Numbered from the stretch's first letter, positions 44,148 through 56,662 are shown. The stretch is DNA of 64,000 nucleotides from Rhinopithecus roxellana (GCF_007565055.1 NC_044564.1:75908563-75972562), one strand, 5' to 3'. Program-made: numbers and translations. The notes: generated by a model not told the origin, from the sequence alone.

Positions 44148-45225
44148 GGACTGGACAAAAATTTCATGACAAAGACAAAAACAAAACTTGACAAATGGGA
44201 CCTAATTAAACTAAGGGACTTCTGCATGGCAAAAGAAACTAACAACAGAGCAGACAGTCTACCAAATGGGAGAAAATATTTGCAAATTATACATACAACA
44301 AACATCTAATATCCAGAATCTATAAGGAATTTAAACAAATTCACAAGCAAAATGTAAACAACCCAATCAAAAACTGGGCAAATGCCATGAACAGACACTT
44401 TTCAGAAGAAGACATACACATGGCCAATAAGCATATGTGATAATGCTCAACATCACTAACCATTAGAGAAATGCAAACTAAAGCCACAATGAGATTATCA
44501 TTTCACACCAGTCAAAACGGCTATTACTGAAAAGTCAAAAAATAGCAGATGCTGGTACGGTTACAGAGAAAAGGGAATGCTTATACACTGCTGGTAGGAA
44601 TGTAAGTTAGTTCAGCCCTTGTGGAAGGCAGTTTGGCAATTTTTGAAAGAACTTAAAACAGAATTACCATTTGATCTGGTTATCCCATTACTAAGTATAT
44701 ACCCAAAGAAATATAAAACATTCTACCTTAAAGACACGTGCATGCATGTGTTCACTGCAGCACTATCCACAATAGCAAAGACATGGAATCAACTTAAATG
44801 ATCATACTTGATAGGCTGGATAAAGAAAATATGGTACACATACACCATGGAACACTATGCAGCCATAAAAAATAAACAAGATCTTGTTCTTTGCAGGAAT
44901 GTAAATGGAGCTTGAAATCGTTATCCTAAGTGAACTAATACTGAAAAAGAAAACCAAATACTGCATGTCCTCACTTGTATGTGGGAGCTAAACACTGAGT
45001 ACATATGTGTGCAAAGAAGGGAACAAGAGACATCAAGGCCTACCTCATGGTGGAGGGTGGGAGGAGGATAAGGACTGAAAAACTGCCTTATCAGTTACTG
45101 GATTTATTACCTGGGTGATGAAATAATCTTTACCTCAAATCCCTGCGACATGCAACTTACCTATGTAACAAACCTGCACATGTACTCCTGAACCTAAAAT
45201 AAAAGTTAAAGATAAAAAAATAAAG
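44148..45225 (+). mobile_element. L1 (L1PA/L1PB-type), direct 3' segment
   Basis: The plus strand starts at 'ggactggacaaaaatttcat' and reads the C-terminal ORF2 ('LDKWDLIKLRDFCMAKET', 44,190 on; 'AVWQFLKELKTELPFDLVIP', 44,619 on). It then reads the 3'UTR, ending 'cctaaaataaaagttaaaga' and an A-rich tail. The right target duplication 'aaaatactccttga' is at 45,226-45,239, 13 of 14 with the left. The middle of ORF2, including the FADD catalytic motif region, is missing between the two segments. Confidence 0.93.
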
Positions 45226-45239
45226 AAAATACTCCTTGA

Positions 45240-46389
45240 GAGTGATGTGGGCAGTAGGGAAAATATTTGGGTTCATTATTGAAAAGCAATAATTTATGCA
45301 TCAGGAGATCCCAGTTGTTTTGATCTTGTATCTAAGTTATGTTTATCTCAGTGAATTCTTGTCCTAATGACCTTCCTATTCCTTAATTAGCATGTTTAGT
45401 AAGGATTATAGTATTGGTCAACCTTTCCAGTGGGAAGAAAGTAGAATGCATAAATGAATTTGTCTTAGATGAGCAGCTTATTAATTTAGAGTAAAATATA
45501 TGTTACAAGCAATTCTAGGACATTTTCATTGCTGTCACTCATAGGTTATTTAAAAGGTGCTAAAAAACATTAAAAAATGAAGCAACATATATTAAAATCT
45601 GAATTAGTTCAGGTGACCTTCAGAAATCAATCACTTTAAATCACATTTCTACCTTGCTGAGATTAAAAAAAAAATGTGCATATAATGGGAAAATTTAATC
45701 ACTAATAACAGATATTTTTAGCTATATAAATCAGTTCAAAGAACAATAATTGGGCATTGCTGTGTACGAAGCATATTGAAGGTAATCAAAATAAAGAAAA
45801 CCTGGTGTCTGATCTTAGGCATTATTATTTAAGTAAACAAGCTGGAAAAATCTTACTTCAAGGAGAGGATTCTAGGAAAGCCTTTTTTTTTTTTTTTCAA
45901 ATAAATGGAGTATGGATGGCTTTCTGGCTGCTAGAGAGGAGGATAGTAAACGGAAATTTTGCTCAGTGTTCCCATGATAGGTTAGTTAGGTTTGAGTGGG
46001 CTAACATATGAAGTCAGGCTACCTCCAAAATACTGGGTAGCACATTCTGATCAGTCCAATATACAGCAACGTTACACGGAGAGGTCCTTCAGCTTGATGT
46101 GATTATTTCATCTTTTTCAAACCATTGTCAGCTTTTCTCTGGGGCCAACATAGCCTGGCGACAGGAAACAGCATACTAAATCCTGCCACTGTGCCTGAAT
46201 ATGGAGATAGAGAAATGCTTCGTAGAAAACCCAGATGCAAAGGTGTTTGCTTTCACAATTTCTAGAGGAAGAAGTCAACTGATCATCTGAAACTACCCAA
46301 TTTGCTTAGTTAATCTTTTGAATTTTGTTCTTTTTATGCTTTAGATAACTACATTAAACAAGGTTAAACATCTCTAACCACCGGAGTAT
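45240..46389. other. No recognisable feature
   Basis: AT-rich sequence with a T run at about 45,883-45,898. The frame at 45,757-46,011 shows no family signature. Confidence 0.5.
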
Positions 46390-46402
46390 GAAAATGAGAA
46401 GG

Positions 46403-46706
46403 GGCTGGGCATGGTGGCTCACACCTATAATCCCAGCACGTTGGGAGGCCTAGGCAGGTGGGTCTCCTAAGGTCGGGAGTTTGAGACCAGCCTAACCAAC
46501 ATAGTGAAACCTCATCTCTACTAAAAATACAAAAATTAGCCGGGTGTGGTGGCGAATGCCTGTAATCCCAGCTTCTTGGGAGGCTGAGGCAGGAGAATTG
46601 CTTGAACCTGGGAGGTGGAGGTTGCGGTGAGCCGCGATTACGCCACTGCACTCCAGCCTGGGCAACAGAGTGATACTCCGTTTCAAAACAAACAAACAAA
46701 CAAAGA
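46403..46706 (+). mobile_element. AluS-type element
   Basis: Full dimeric Alu with a perfect 13-base target duplication, 'gaaaatgagaagg', at 46,390-46,402 and 46,707-46,719. The tail is an (AAAC)n run. Minus-strand frames over it are Alu-derived. Confidence 0.96.
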
Positions 46707-46734
46707 GAAAATGAGAAGGATGGGAACTTTGTCA

Positions 46735-46840
46735 TATCTCTCTTTATCTCCAGCACTTGGCAGAGTGCCTGGCCCATAGCAGTGCTCAGTAAATGTATGA
46801 TAAAAGAATGAATGAAAGAATAAATGAGTGAAGGAATGAA
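46735..46840 (+). mobile_element. L2 3' end fragment
   Basis: 'tatctccagcacttggcaga', 'gtgcctggcccatagcagtg' and 'ctcagtaaatgtatgataaa' followed by GAATGAAT units is the classic L2 3' terminus. Confidence 0.72.
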
Positions 46841-46849
46841 GCCCGATGT

Positions 46850-48920
46850 GATCTAAGCCCCTCTAAATTCCATATATAAATAAGATTAGCTTTTTTTACC
46901 CAGTGCAGGAGAAAAGACCAATGAATGCAATCACTAATTGAAGTTCTCTTTGTTTGCCAACTTTTTAATTAATTGAAATCAGTATGACTCCTTGTCCTCT
47001 CAGTATCTTGAAAAATTGCTGGCATATAATAGTGCTAATTGCTTGCATAAATGAATGAATGCTCTGGTGAGAGTAGACACTTTCATCATTTCCATTCCCT
47101 ATACTCTAAATCCTGACTTATTATTTATATTTAAGTCCCTTATTTTCTGTGAAGGCTCACCTCATCTCATTCTTTAGCACAGTGGTTCTCCTTCCCTTGG
47201 ACCTTGGTGTAAACTATCTTTTTTACATTTTTCATTGACATCTAGAAATGACAGTGCTTTACCTTTTCTGCTTCTGGGAATTTATCATTAAGGCAAATTT
47301 TAAAATACTGGACAAGCTCTTTTGAAAGATGTTTATTGCATTGTTATTTGTAAGAGTGAAGCTGCTATACCTTGCTTCAATAGCTTAAGAGTGCAAAGTT
47401 AGATAAAACCTTTTAACTTCACATTCAATGCATCTGAGCTGCTATCCTGCTTTCTCGTCCCAGATTTCCTCTTCCAAGTTGAGGACAAGGTGTCCAGGCA
47501 TATTTGTTGAGCCCGTAATATTTGTTATTATAACTTCATGGAAAAAGATCTGCAAAATCTATTCACTTCATCAAAAGACTTGTTCTCTGTAGCTGTTAGT
47601 GTTGTCACCATGATATGGAGTTACTTCTGAACATATGAAGTTCAAAATTAAGGCCTTGACCATTGCTGGAATCACCATGGTAAACAAGGAACCCAGCTGT
47701 TACCAGCTTGGCAATTGTTTCTTTGTGTGCAGGGACAGAAGATACTTTTCCTTCCCAGGTGGCATTATTGTATGTTTGCTTGACACCAAAATATACATGG
47801 TCTCCCGAATGTTACAGTTGTTAGTGACTAGTTCATTCAGCGCATGCACCTGGCTATTTTTCCCAAGGCACATCATAGTGGCTGCATACTAAGGGGCGTC
47901 AGCCTCAGCCAAATGTTGCATAAACAGCTCTTTCTTACAACATTCTAGAGCTTGAGGTTGGTCCAAAGTTTACATAGTTTTTCAAAAGAGTTTTCTCTTA
48001 GGGGTGCCTGTTTCTTTCCCATGGTCTGGCTTCACATAGATTCTGACACAGTTAAGCATCCTAAGGAAAAGGCTCTTCATCTTTTAGAAATTTTCTTGAC
48101 TGTACATAACTTTTTAGAGCAGCTGGCTTTGTGGGAGAGGAGTGTTGCTTAATTCCATCAACTACCTGTATTTTAGGTCCTAGACACTTATATATTAAAA
48201 ACAAATCTGCAATAGTCTTAGATGGATGCATGCTGCTTTATGTTGTAAACTGAAGCATTATTCATTTTACTCTCTCCAAACCAAGGTTCATTCCAAGGTA
48301 ACAGATATCTTTGCCAGGAAACTGCTAACAACTTTTACACAATATTTTCCTCACTTAAATGTTATAGGTAGCCTCACTGGGGACATTGCGACACTAATAT
48401 ACAAAATGGAAACAATTCAGAGGTTCAAAAATGGGATCTTAAGTGTGTAAAGTGGCTGGTACACTTATTCAATTTGATATTATACAGTCAAGAAAATTAA
48501 GGTTATGAAGACTTTATAATGATATTAAAAATACTATGAGTTACTAAGCGATAGAAGCAGAAGTTAAGTCACAAATCTGTATATATTTCACTATCTATTC
48601 CAAGATACATAGTGTAACCACTTTGACATATTTTTAATTTTTGGAAGTCCACTACTGGAAAGTCCTGGATTGATCAAATGCGCACACAAAATCTAGAGAA
48701 TGGTGCAATACATTCCTGGCTTTTCACCTCAAATCACTTTTAGGTCCATTATGAGTCCGTTTGGATGGAGATCAAGAAGTCTTTTCTGTCTTGGGCTGCT
48801 CTGTTTCCCTGTTCCCTTAATGTCCCAATATCTTTACTCTTTGGCTATTCGGGATTAAACTTCTTGTTCCTCTTGGCTCACTGAAGTGCCATTTAGTTTG
48901 CCATTTTTCTAAAAGCTGGT

Positions 48921-48952
<32 letters not shown>

Positions 48953-49059
48953 TTATCTAAAAGACACATCTCAGTTCTGTCTTATGGACAAGCATCCATA
49001 AGACAAACACACTTTTAAATACTAAGATAATCAACTTCTTAGAATGTAATTGTTCTCTT
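46850..49059. other. No gene recognised
   Basis: The frames at 47,635-47,892 and 47,952-48,152 were read on both strands. I could not match them to a family, and the antisense frames also contain stops. A GT microsatellite lies at 48,924-48,953. Confidence 0.45.
48924..48953 (+). repeat. (GT)n microsatellite
   Basis: An uninterrupted GT run of about 14 units. Confidence 0.95.
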
Positions 49060-49071
49060 TGTTTTGCTTCT

Positions 49072-49333
49072 TTTTTTTTTTTTTTTTTGAGACGGAGTCT
49101 TGCTCTGTCGCCCAGGCTGGAGTGCAGTGGCCGGATCTTGGCTCACTGCAAGCTCTGCCTCCCAGGTTTACACCATTCTCCTGCCTCAGCCTCCCCAGTA
49201 GCTGGGACTACAGGCACCCGCCACCTCGCCCGGCTAGTTTTTTTGTATTTTTTAGTAGAGACGGGGTTTCACCGGGTTAGCCAGGATGGTCTCGATCTCC
49301 TGACCTCGTGATCCGCCCGTCTCGGCCTCCCAA
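49072..49333 (-). mobile_element. AluYR-type Alu, antisense, 5'-truncated
   Basis: The perfect target duplication 'tgttttgcttct' is at 49,060-49,071 and 49,334-49,345. The Alu stops at 'ctcggcctccca', so about 40-45 bases of its 5' end are missing. The truncation is original because the duplication abuts it. It carries 'gtggccggatcttggctc', 'gccacctcgcccggctag' and 'cccgtctcggcc', the Old World monkey-type variants. Confidence 0.95.
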
Positions 49334-50011
49334 TGTTTTGCTTCTATTTTGCTAACGTGGTTGGGGTCTTTAAGGACATTTGCATTTCTCCAAACACTAA
49401 CAAGATAAGAAGGAAGCCTCATCTTCGCCTGTTTAGTAGGAGGTGGGATCAGAAAGGAATCTTACCAGAATATTTATAGTACTTTTATTAGAGTAGCAAA
49501 TTGCATTTAATTTTTCTATTTTTCCCTAATTTCCAAAGTGTATTTACGTTTTATATTACTTTTGTGTCAAAGAAAAACATGCAATAGGAAATTATGAAAA
49601 CTTAGAGAATGAAAAAACTTTTTTTATTGATAAGGAAGTTGAATTCCAGGTCAATTAAATGAGGTATCCAAGGTAAGTGTTGATGACAAACCTGAATTCT
49701 TAAAACAGTTTCACTATTTTCTAGCTTTATTACATAGAGAAATCTTTTTTCCTTTCTGCCTCTCAGTTTTCTCATTTACCAAATGAGGCTAACTGGGTAG
49801 GCTGTGGTTTCTGTGTGTTTTACCCATGATATAGCACATGTAAAGTGTTTAGCACCAATTCTGTCACATAATGGGTAATGGATACATGCTATTTCCCTTC
49901 CCTCCTGGTTGTATTGATTCCTGGTGCAGAGCCTTACCAGTATACCAGCAAGAATCCCCTCTTGAGTCACTGTAATTAGTCTTCTTTATTAAACTTATAA
50001 ACAGTGTCTTC

Positions 50012-50715
50012 TGCTATGGGGTAAATTGTATCCCCCCAAAATTTATATATTCAAGCCCTAACCCCCAGTACTTCAGAATGTGACACTGGAGGTAAGGCCT
50101 TTAAAAGGTAATGAGGGGCCTGGCATGGTGGCTCATGCCTGTAATCCCTGCACTTTGGGAGACTGAGGTGGGCGGATCTCTTGAAGTAAGAGTTCAAGAC
50201 CAACCTTGCCAACATGGTGAAGTCCTGTCTCTACTAAAAATATGAAATTAGCCAGGCATGGCGGTGCACATCTGTAGTCCCAGCTACTCGGGAGGCTGAG
50301 GCACAAATCCCTTGAACTGGGGAGGCGGAGGTTGCAGTGAACTGAGATTGTACCACTGCACTCCAGAGTAAGACTCCATCTCAAAAATAAAATAAAACAA
50401 AACATTAAAAAGTAAAATAAAAGGTGATTAGGTTAAAATGAAGGCATTAGGGTGGGCACTAATGCATTCTGACTGGTATCCTTATAAAAAGAGAAAATTT
50501 GGTCACATGGAGAGATACCAGGTAGTATGCACAGAGCAGAGACTATAGGAAAACACAGTGAGAAGGGGTCCAAAGAGAGATGTCTCAGGAGAAACTAGAC
50601 CTACTGACACCCTTATCTTGGACTTCCAGCCTTCAGAACTGAAAAATAAAGGTTTGTTGTTTAAGCCACCCAGTTCATGGTATTTTTGTAATGGCAGCCC
50701 AGGCAAACGAACACA
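50012..50715 (+). mobile_element. MLT1-type MaLR LTR split by an Alu
   Basis: The left part (50,012-50,116) begins 'tgctatggggtaaattgtat' and has 'agccctaacccccagtactt'. The right part (50,419-50,715) has 'ctgactggtatccttataaa', 'cttggacttccagccttcag' and 'gttgtttaagccacccagtt'. The parts are continuous in LTR order. Confidence 0.72.
50117..50418 (+). mobile_element. Alu (S/J-type) inside the LTR
   Basis: Starts 'ggcctggcatggtggctcat', with an A-rich tail to about 50,418. The target duplication is 'aaaaggtaatgagg' (50,103-50,116) and 'aaaaggtgattagg' (50,419-50,432), 12 of 14. A stretch near the 3' end ('actccagagtaagactcc') lacks the usual 'cctgggcgacaga' segment. Confidence 0.93.
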
Positions 50716-53700
50716 CCTTTAATCTTTAAAGAGAAGTTAAACTGCTTAAAGGAAAATACTGCATTATACTCATTTGTATTGATAGCAAGTGATCAATAAT
50801 TTCCTAAAAAAAACCTGTGATTTTTATTAAGTATGGAAACTTTGTTTTATATTTCTTTGAGTTCTCCCATGGAGACCTAGCTATTGAGGTTATTGGCAAG
50901 TATAATGTGATAATGAGGATCATCAGTAATCTTTTTTTTTTCCTTTTGCAAAAAGTGAGTAGAGTTGTGCTTTTTATGAAGTCATAGGAGTAAATTCATT
51001 TAGAGCTGAAAAGATTATTCCTATTGCCTGTACAGACATAGAGAATTAAATCTGTAAATGTAATTTCTAAAATTAAGATTAATGATCAGGAATGTATGAT
51101 TCCTTCATATGGTGATAATCTCATGTTGTCTGTGACTACATGTGGGGGCTTCTCAATGTCTTTGTATTAATGACTATGATTGAGTTATTTTAAATGTAGT
51201 CAGGATATAAGAGTAACTTGTCTGTTTTGGAAGTTTGCCTTGTATTTTTCAGAGGATCAAAAATAGGCAATCATAAAAGACAAAGTCAAAGGAGTTTTTT
51301 TACTGAGTTTTTAAAATTGTATTTGATTCTCATTTTTTGATTTGTGGGAAATGTGGGAAAAACTGAGTTATGTTAATTAATTTATGGAAGGGACATCAAG
51401 AGATGAAAAAATTTTGCAAGGTTTTCAACATTTGCCAAGCCTGAATCTCAAAGGCAAAGTTAGCGTAAATGAGAAATGCTCTGAACAGTAGGTTATCAAG
51501 TTTATTACTGAGAAAACTGCAGAAAATAGTGCTTAAATAAGTGAGAGGGCTAGTTCTTTGTGAGCAGAAATGTTGTTTGTATATCCTTTCAGCAATGCAG
51601 GTACACATACATGCATATATACAAGGAATATTTTTCTAATGTCTCATTATCATAACTTGCTGAATAACCTTTGAATGTTAATTAAAACCTCTGAGTCTCA
51701 TTCACACATCTATAAGTAAAAGATATTAAAATAAATTATCTTCAACATACTTTCTAACTCTAGTATTCTATAGTTTTATTGTATCTGGGGTTATGAATAA
51801 AAGAGGACAGCAGATGCAATGTTACTTAGGCAGGCTACTTGTCACACAGGTTCTGCTAGCCCCCTAATGACAATCTCTGCAGAAAGGGCAATAACTCTTT
51901 GAACACCAAACCTATTCTTCAAAGGGTGGGAGTTCTATTTCCTGCTGAATCTTCAGGACTAGAAGAACACTTGCAACACAGAAGACATCCAATACATTTG
52001 TTGGATTAAGGAACAGATTAATATTTCCAGTGCTTTTCAGATTGTTATGATCTATTGTGGTATAATTTCCCATATCTTTAAGGGTCATGTTTACATATGT
52101 CTAGTCAATTATATTTGACTAGAGAGCTGGAGAATTAGAGAAACGTGATCACATGTTGCTGCTAAACTAAACTAAATGATCTGAAACATCAGCAACATTT
52201 TAAAGAATCTTTTGTGGTGTTCCTCTCATATAGAAAACCAGAAAACTTTGTCTTATATTTCCATTTCTTCCTTCATATCTTCTGTTTTCTTCTCTTATTT
52301 TTACCCAACTCTACTGTCACTAGGGAAAATACGTATTCTCTGAATGTAAACTCTATGAGGGCAGAGGCATTGTCTTTTGAATACACCTAGAACGTTGCCT
52401 AACAATAATGATACTAAAAGACATTTGTTTAATGAATGAATGGTAACATTTATAACCACAGAAAGATAAAATAAGGTCTGGCTCACTTTTTACTAGTAAT
52501 GGGGAAGGGTAGCCTGGAAGGGAGTGATGTATGTATACATGTTTATAATACATCAAGAGAGATACACTATAATTTTCTTTTTTTTTTTTCAAAAAATAAA
52601 AATTCTGTGTGTCTCATTATTTTCTTGGTCAAGTTATAGTGAGAATGTTTATGAGAAAAAAAAGTCCGAAATTTAAAATGTTCAAATTTCTAGCCATTCT
52701 TTCAAAAAGCTTGATTGATTTCAAAAGAATAAATTGTAAATTTTAGCCATATGGAAAATAAGAATTGAAGACAACAGAATTATCCTCAGTATGGTTTGCC
52801 TCAGACATGGTTCTTCTAGAGGGTGGCTTAGCAATGACCTTTCCCCCACGTAATTATCAAAACATTTCTGTGCATGTCTGAGTTTGGTGCACGCTTTCTG
52901 TAACTTAGGAGCCCGAGATAGCTGAAAAGCTATGCAAGTACAATCATCAGAATGGCAACCAGCCCAGCATTCTGACTCAAGGGGGATACAGAGGAAATCA
53001 GCTGCCTAATGGGGCTCTTTCTTTACCCCCTGCCCTTGTGAAAAATAGAGGCTACAGTATTTCATTATGAATCCGTTTGCTTCGTTTCTTACCCTACCTT
53101 GGTTTGGGAATCAAAGGACATTTCTGTTAGGTCTCACCCATGGAGCTCTCATCCTCACTCATGCCTTGAACTATTACCTCTATGCAGGTATCTCCCCAAA
53201 TCTGTATTTCAAGTCACATCTTCCTCAACCCTTGTCATCACTGTCCTGCATTCCAACTAAACAGTTTTTATTTTTATGTATTGCCTGTTTTGACATATAG
53301 GTGCAGATTTTAAAAGAGTCAAAATTATATACAATACTTCATTTTTTTCTCAAAATGTAAATTATTAAACTTTATGAACTGGACTTTTATATTTTTCTTC
53401 TTAGCAGATGCATTGCAAAATACTGAGCACTTTTTTTTTTTTTTTAGAAGTAGGGAGTGTCAAAGTGATTTGCTGGCTTCCTTTTTTATTTCCTAAATAA
53501 AAGCACTGAGTAAGTGTGACATGTTCATCACTTTGATGTTGAGACTGCAGAGTCAAATTGAAGAGATTTATTCTCTCCTTGAATTCGACTCTGAAAATAA
53601 CTTGTACTAACATCAGGAACTTTGCATCCTCATCTTCGTAATCATATGGTTCCCACAGTCAGATTTAAGACAGAGAGGTTATTGCAACTGAAAAAATTAT

Positions 53701-55019
53701 TTTAAAATGTGAAAGAGTAGTTATTTACTAAGACTTTTCCATAATCCACTTGAAGTTTATATCCAAGGAGCATGTTTTTGATCAAGTATATCTAGGCACT
53801 ATTTTTATGTTTCAGAAATTCTTAAATATTTATGTATATATGTCTCAGAAATTCTTAACTTTTATAAACTACAACTTAGTCATTCTGGTTTTATATCAAG
53901 TCTTACTGAGATATTTCCTTTACCTGCCCAAATCCTAGATTTGAAATGAGTTTGAAATATATATATTTAATTTATACCCATCTATATTATAAAAATATTT
54001 GAAAGGTAGATGGTCCATGGTGTTGAAACTTTACTTCTGCAGGGAATAATGTCCTTCTGGAGACCTTTCACATTTACAGGGAGAAAACTCCACCACGGCT
54101 ATCAGTCCTTCTTTACCATGGTAGTAATGGTGTAAGGGGAGGAGCTGATTTTGTCTTTTTAGCCTTAGATAATCTAGATGTGCATTTCTTCTTCTACAGC
54201 TATAGAAAGGAGATCATCTCCATCGCTGTTTCTATACTACAAGCATTCAAGACCCTGGACTTATTTTTGCCTAATTGCGTGGTTCCTCTCTACCTCAGTA
54301 TGGTTGATTATGTGTTCTATTTCCTTATGTAGTATGTCACACGGGTATCTCTCCATGAGGTATTTGCTTTTCATCTACATAAAATGAGTCCCATTTGCCA
54401 TGAAGTTTCACCGGAAACTGACAACACCTGCCTGTGGTTTAGCTGAACAACGTATATATTTTTATTATAAAAGATATCTTTTAAAAGTACTATATATTGA
54501 AATAGAAACAATTCCAATTTATTAAAAGAGATTTTAGAAGAGTTTCATGAAGATATTTGACAAGAATGTTTGACAGTATACTTCGGGAGAGACCAAAGTA
54601 AAGAATTCTTCCACATTACTTTCTTGGGAACCTGAGGTTTCTCTCCTGTGCTATATTTAGATGTGTGGCATGTCTAATTTTCTGCTTCCGTGCCTCACTT
54701 CTTCTAGTGCTTCTTGTAATCCAGCTAAAGTGTCAGGCCCAAGTGTGGAGAAAACATTCTGTCCTGAATAAGCCAACTTGCAGCTGTATGAGGACTCTCT
54801 GTGCCAGTCACCGTCATCCTACTGTTCACCCATACATTCCTGACATTGTAAAGAGAAGTCGATAAATGTTTTCTCAGTAAAGTAATTCTGAAAACTTAAT
54901 TCTAAGTGTTGTATTAACTCAGCAAGACTTGAAGTGCTTGGAATGCTGGCCATGTAACCTGGTTGATCAGAGGGTACCAGTTGCCAGTTAAATTTAAATA
55001 AATGCAGTTCAGTTCAAGT
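50716..55019. other. Mostly unassigned AT-rich sequence
   Basis: Within 4.3 kb I recognise one L2 3' end (52,345-52,445), a T run near 52,579-52,591 and another near 53,431-53,447. A weakly L2-like patch lies at about 53,130-53,240. The short frames on both strands show no family signature. About 52,790-53,045 is less AT-rich and unique-looking. Confidence 0.45.
52345..52445 (+). mobile_element. L2 3' end fragment
   Basis: 'gtaaactctatgagggcaga' and 'tgtttaatgaatgaatgg' frame a standard L2 3' terminus. Confidence 0.7.
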
Positions 55020-55024
55020 CATGC

Positions 55025-55160
55025 CAATTTGATTCAATTAAACTCAATTCAATACACACCTATTGAGCACCTACATGGCCAAATACTGTGTTATGTTCTC
55101 AGTATATGGAGATAGATAAAATACATTTCATGTCTGCAATCTAACAATCAGTGTAAACAG
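55025..55160 (-). mobile_element. L2-like fragment, antisense
   Basis: 'cctattgagcacctacatgg' followed by 'agatagataaaatacatttc' and 'acagacaaacaaaataaatt' follows the antisense L2 3' region. Confidence 0.5.
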
Positions 55161-55234
55161 ACAAACAAAATAAATTGAATGTGGTTTAATAAGTAGAATA
55201 ATAGAATTATATACACATTGCTGAAGTAACCAGT

Positions 55235-55800
55235 GTATGAAGTGATTAATTTTTTTAAGGAGGAAAAGTGTCCTGGTGGACCTCTATTAACTTCAGTAGG
55301 GATGACAACAGGTTCAAGAGGCTGAAGAAGAGACCAGAGTCAGCAAATGGGACAAAGAGTTGAAGTGAAATTACATACAAAGTGGTAACCAGTGATGGCA
55401 GGCTAGACAGAAGAACTGCATTGCATCCAGAAATGGTCCAGTGGCAGTGGGCTGGGCAGGAGAACCACAGCTCCTTGCAAAAGGCATGCAGTTTATACAG
55501 CATTTTCACTTAGCATCCTCCTTCTAACAAACTCCATTTAGCAACCTTCATTTAACCCAAAACAAAGGGCCTCACTGCCCTGTACAGCCTGTATTCCATG
55601 GGATGGTTCAGGGGTTCAGGTGTTCCTCATAGATAAGGAATGGGTCTTGGGTTAGCCACTCCTGAACTCCTTAGCTAGGAACTCTGAACACACATTCAGG
55701 TATGTCTCCCATGCAGGGTCATTCTCAGGGTATGCTTAAATTTAGTTATTGCTATCAGGTGTGTCTATCATATAGGGCGCTATGGTGAAGTGCGTCTCAC
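55235..55800 (-). mobile_element. LTR-like block, antisense, family not resolved
   Basis: The order of signals on the minus strand fits an LTR. A TATA-like 'gctgtataaactgc' lies at about 55,490-55,503. A purine-rich region follows, and a degraded polyadenylation area lies near 55,350. Phrases such as 'cacttagcatcctccttcta' and 'aacaaactccatttagcaac' look ERV-like. No terminal TG...CA or target duplication was confirmed. Confidence 0.4.
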
Positions 55801-56284
55801 CAAATGTTTCCTGAAAGGAATTAGAAATTATACACAAATAGGATTTTGAAAGATGATAAAAAACGTGATGAGTTTTAGGGTGTGGTCAAGTTTAGACAGA
55901 GGGAAGAACATTGAATACACTCTTCCATGGTGATGGATAGACTCGTATGCTTATGATACTAATCCTGGCTATTTTAACACAATTACTTTTTCACTGATTA
56001 TTTTCAGGTGCACACATTGTTGCGCCCATACCACAGCAAATGCATACTAGCTCAAGTGAAGTAGAGAAGTGGATTAAGGCATCACATAGCCAAGATCCTT
56101 GATATTTGATATAACAGTGTATTTTTTTCAAAGTGAAGTCATTTAAAAATCTCATGTTTTAGCCTCAGGTGCTTTTCTCTCTTTCATGACCTTTCAATTC
56201 TGCCTAATTATTAGCACTGACACAGTGCTACCTGACTAGTCAGCACATTTGCTGATAAAGGGGCATTTCTTACACATTTTATTT

Positions 56285-56662
56285 TTATTTATTTATTTTT
56301 TTTTGCATTTCACTTCACAGCCCAAGATTTATTAACCAGGGTCTGTAGGGATGAGTCTCATATGAAGACTTCAATGCTTTTATAAAGACATACTATACTA
56401 CATTTATAAAAAAAAGTACTATAAATAATATTACAAGAGGCAGTACAGCTCAGGTGGCTCTAAATAAGCGGAGTGCAGAGTCTGTATGATCTAAGGTATA
56501 TGTCGCTCCACCACACTCAGTACATCCTAGGGCTTTTCTGCTTTGGTTTCATTCTCTTTATCCATCAATTCAGGCTCAGTTTCACAAAAGTTTAAAATCC
56601 TTCACTTTTCAGTAACAGATACAAGAAAGGACACCTCTGGCTGGCATGGGGAAGGACCCTTC
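56285..56662 (-). pseudogene. Antisense 3'-end retrocopy of an unidentified mRNA
   Basis: On the plus strand the block begins with a T-rich run ('tttatttatttttttttt', about 56,287-56,304). 'tttatt' follows about 23 bases later (56,328-56,333). In reverse complement this is AATAAA followed by a poly(A) tail. Still on the minus strand, an open stretch upstream of a TAG at about 56,531 ends '...ETEPELMDKENETKAEKP', a plausible acidic protein C-terminus. A stop in the preceding codons suggests decay. The candidate target duplication is 'cattttattt' at 56,275-56,284 and 56,663-56,672, giving a 5'-truncated copy of about 378 bp. I do not recognise the parent gene. The retrocopy structure is well supported. 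The coding reading is an inference. Confidence 0.62.

Noticed and set aside
47635..48152. Possible gene or retrocopy in adjacent open frames, also read antisense
   Set aside because: No family signature, no tail or target duplication, and stops in the antisense reading. Left unassigned.
34373..49333. Assignment of the window to human
   Set aside because: The two youngest Alus carry variants I associate with Old World monkey AluYR and not human AluY. The exact species cannot be fixed from the sequence.
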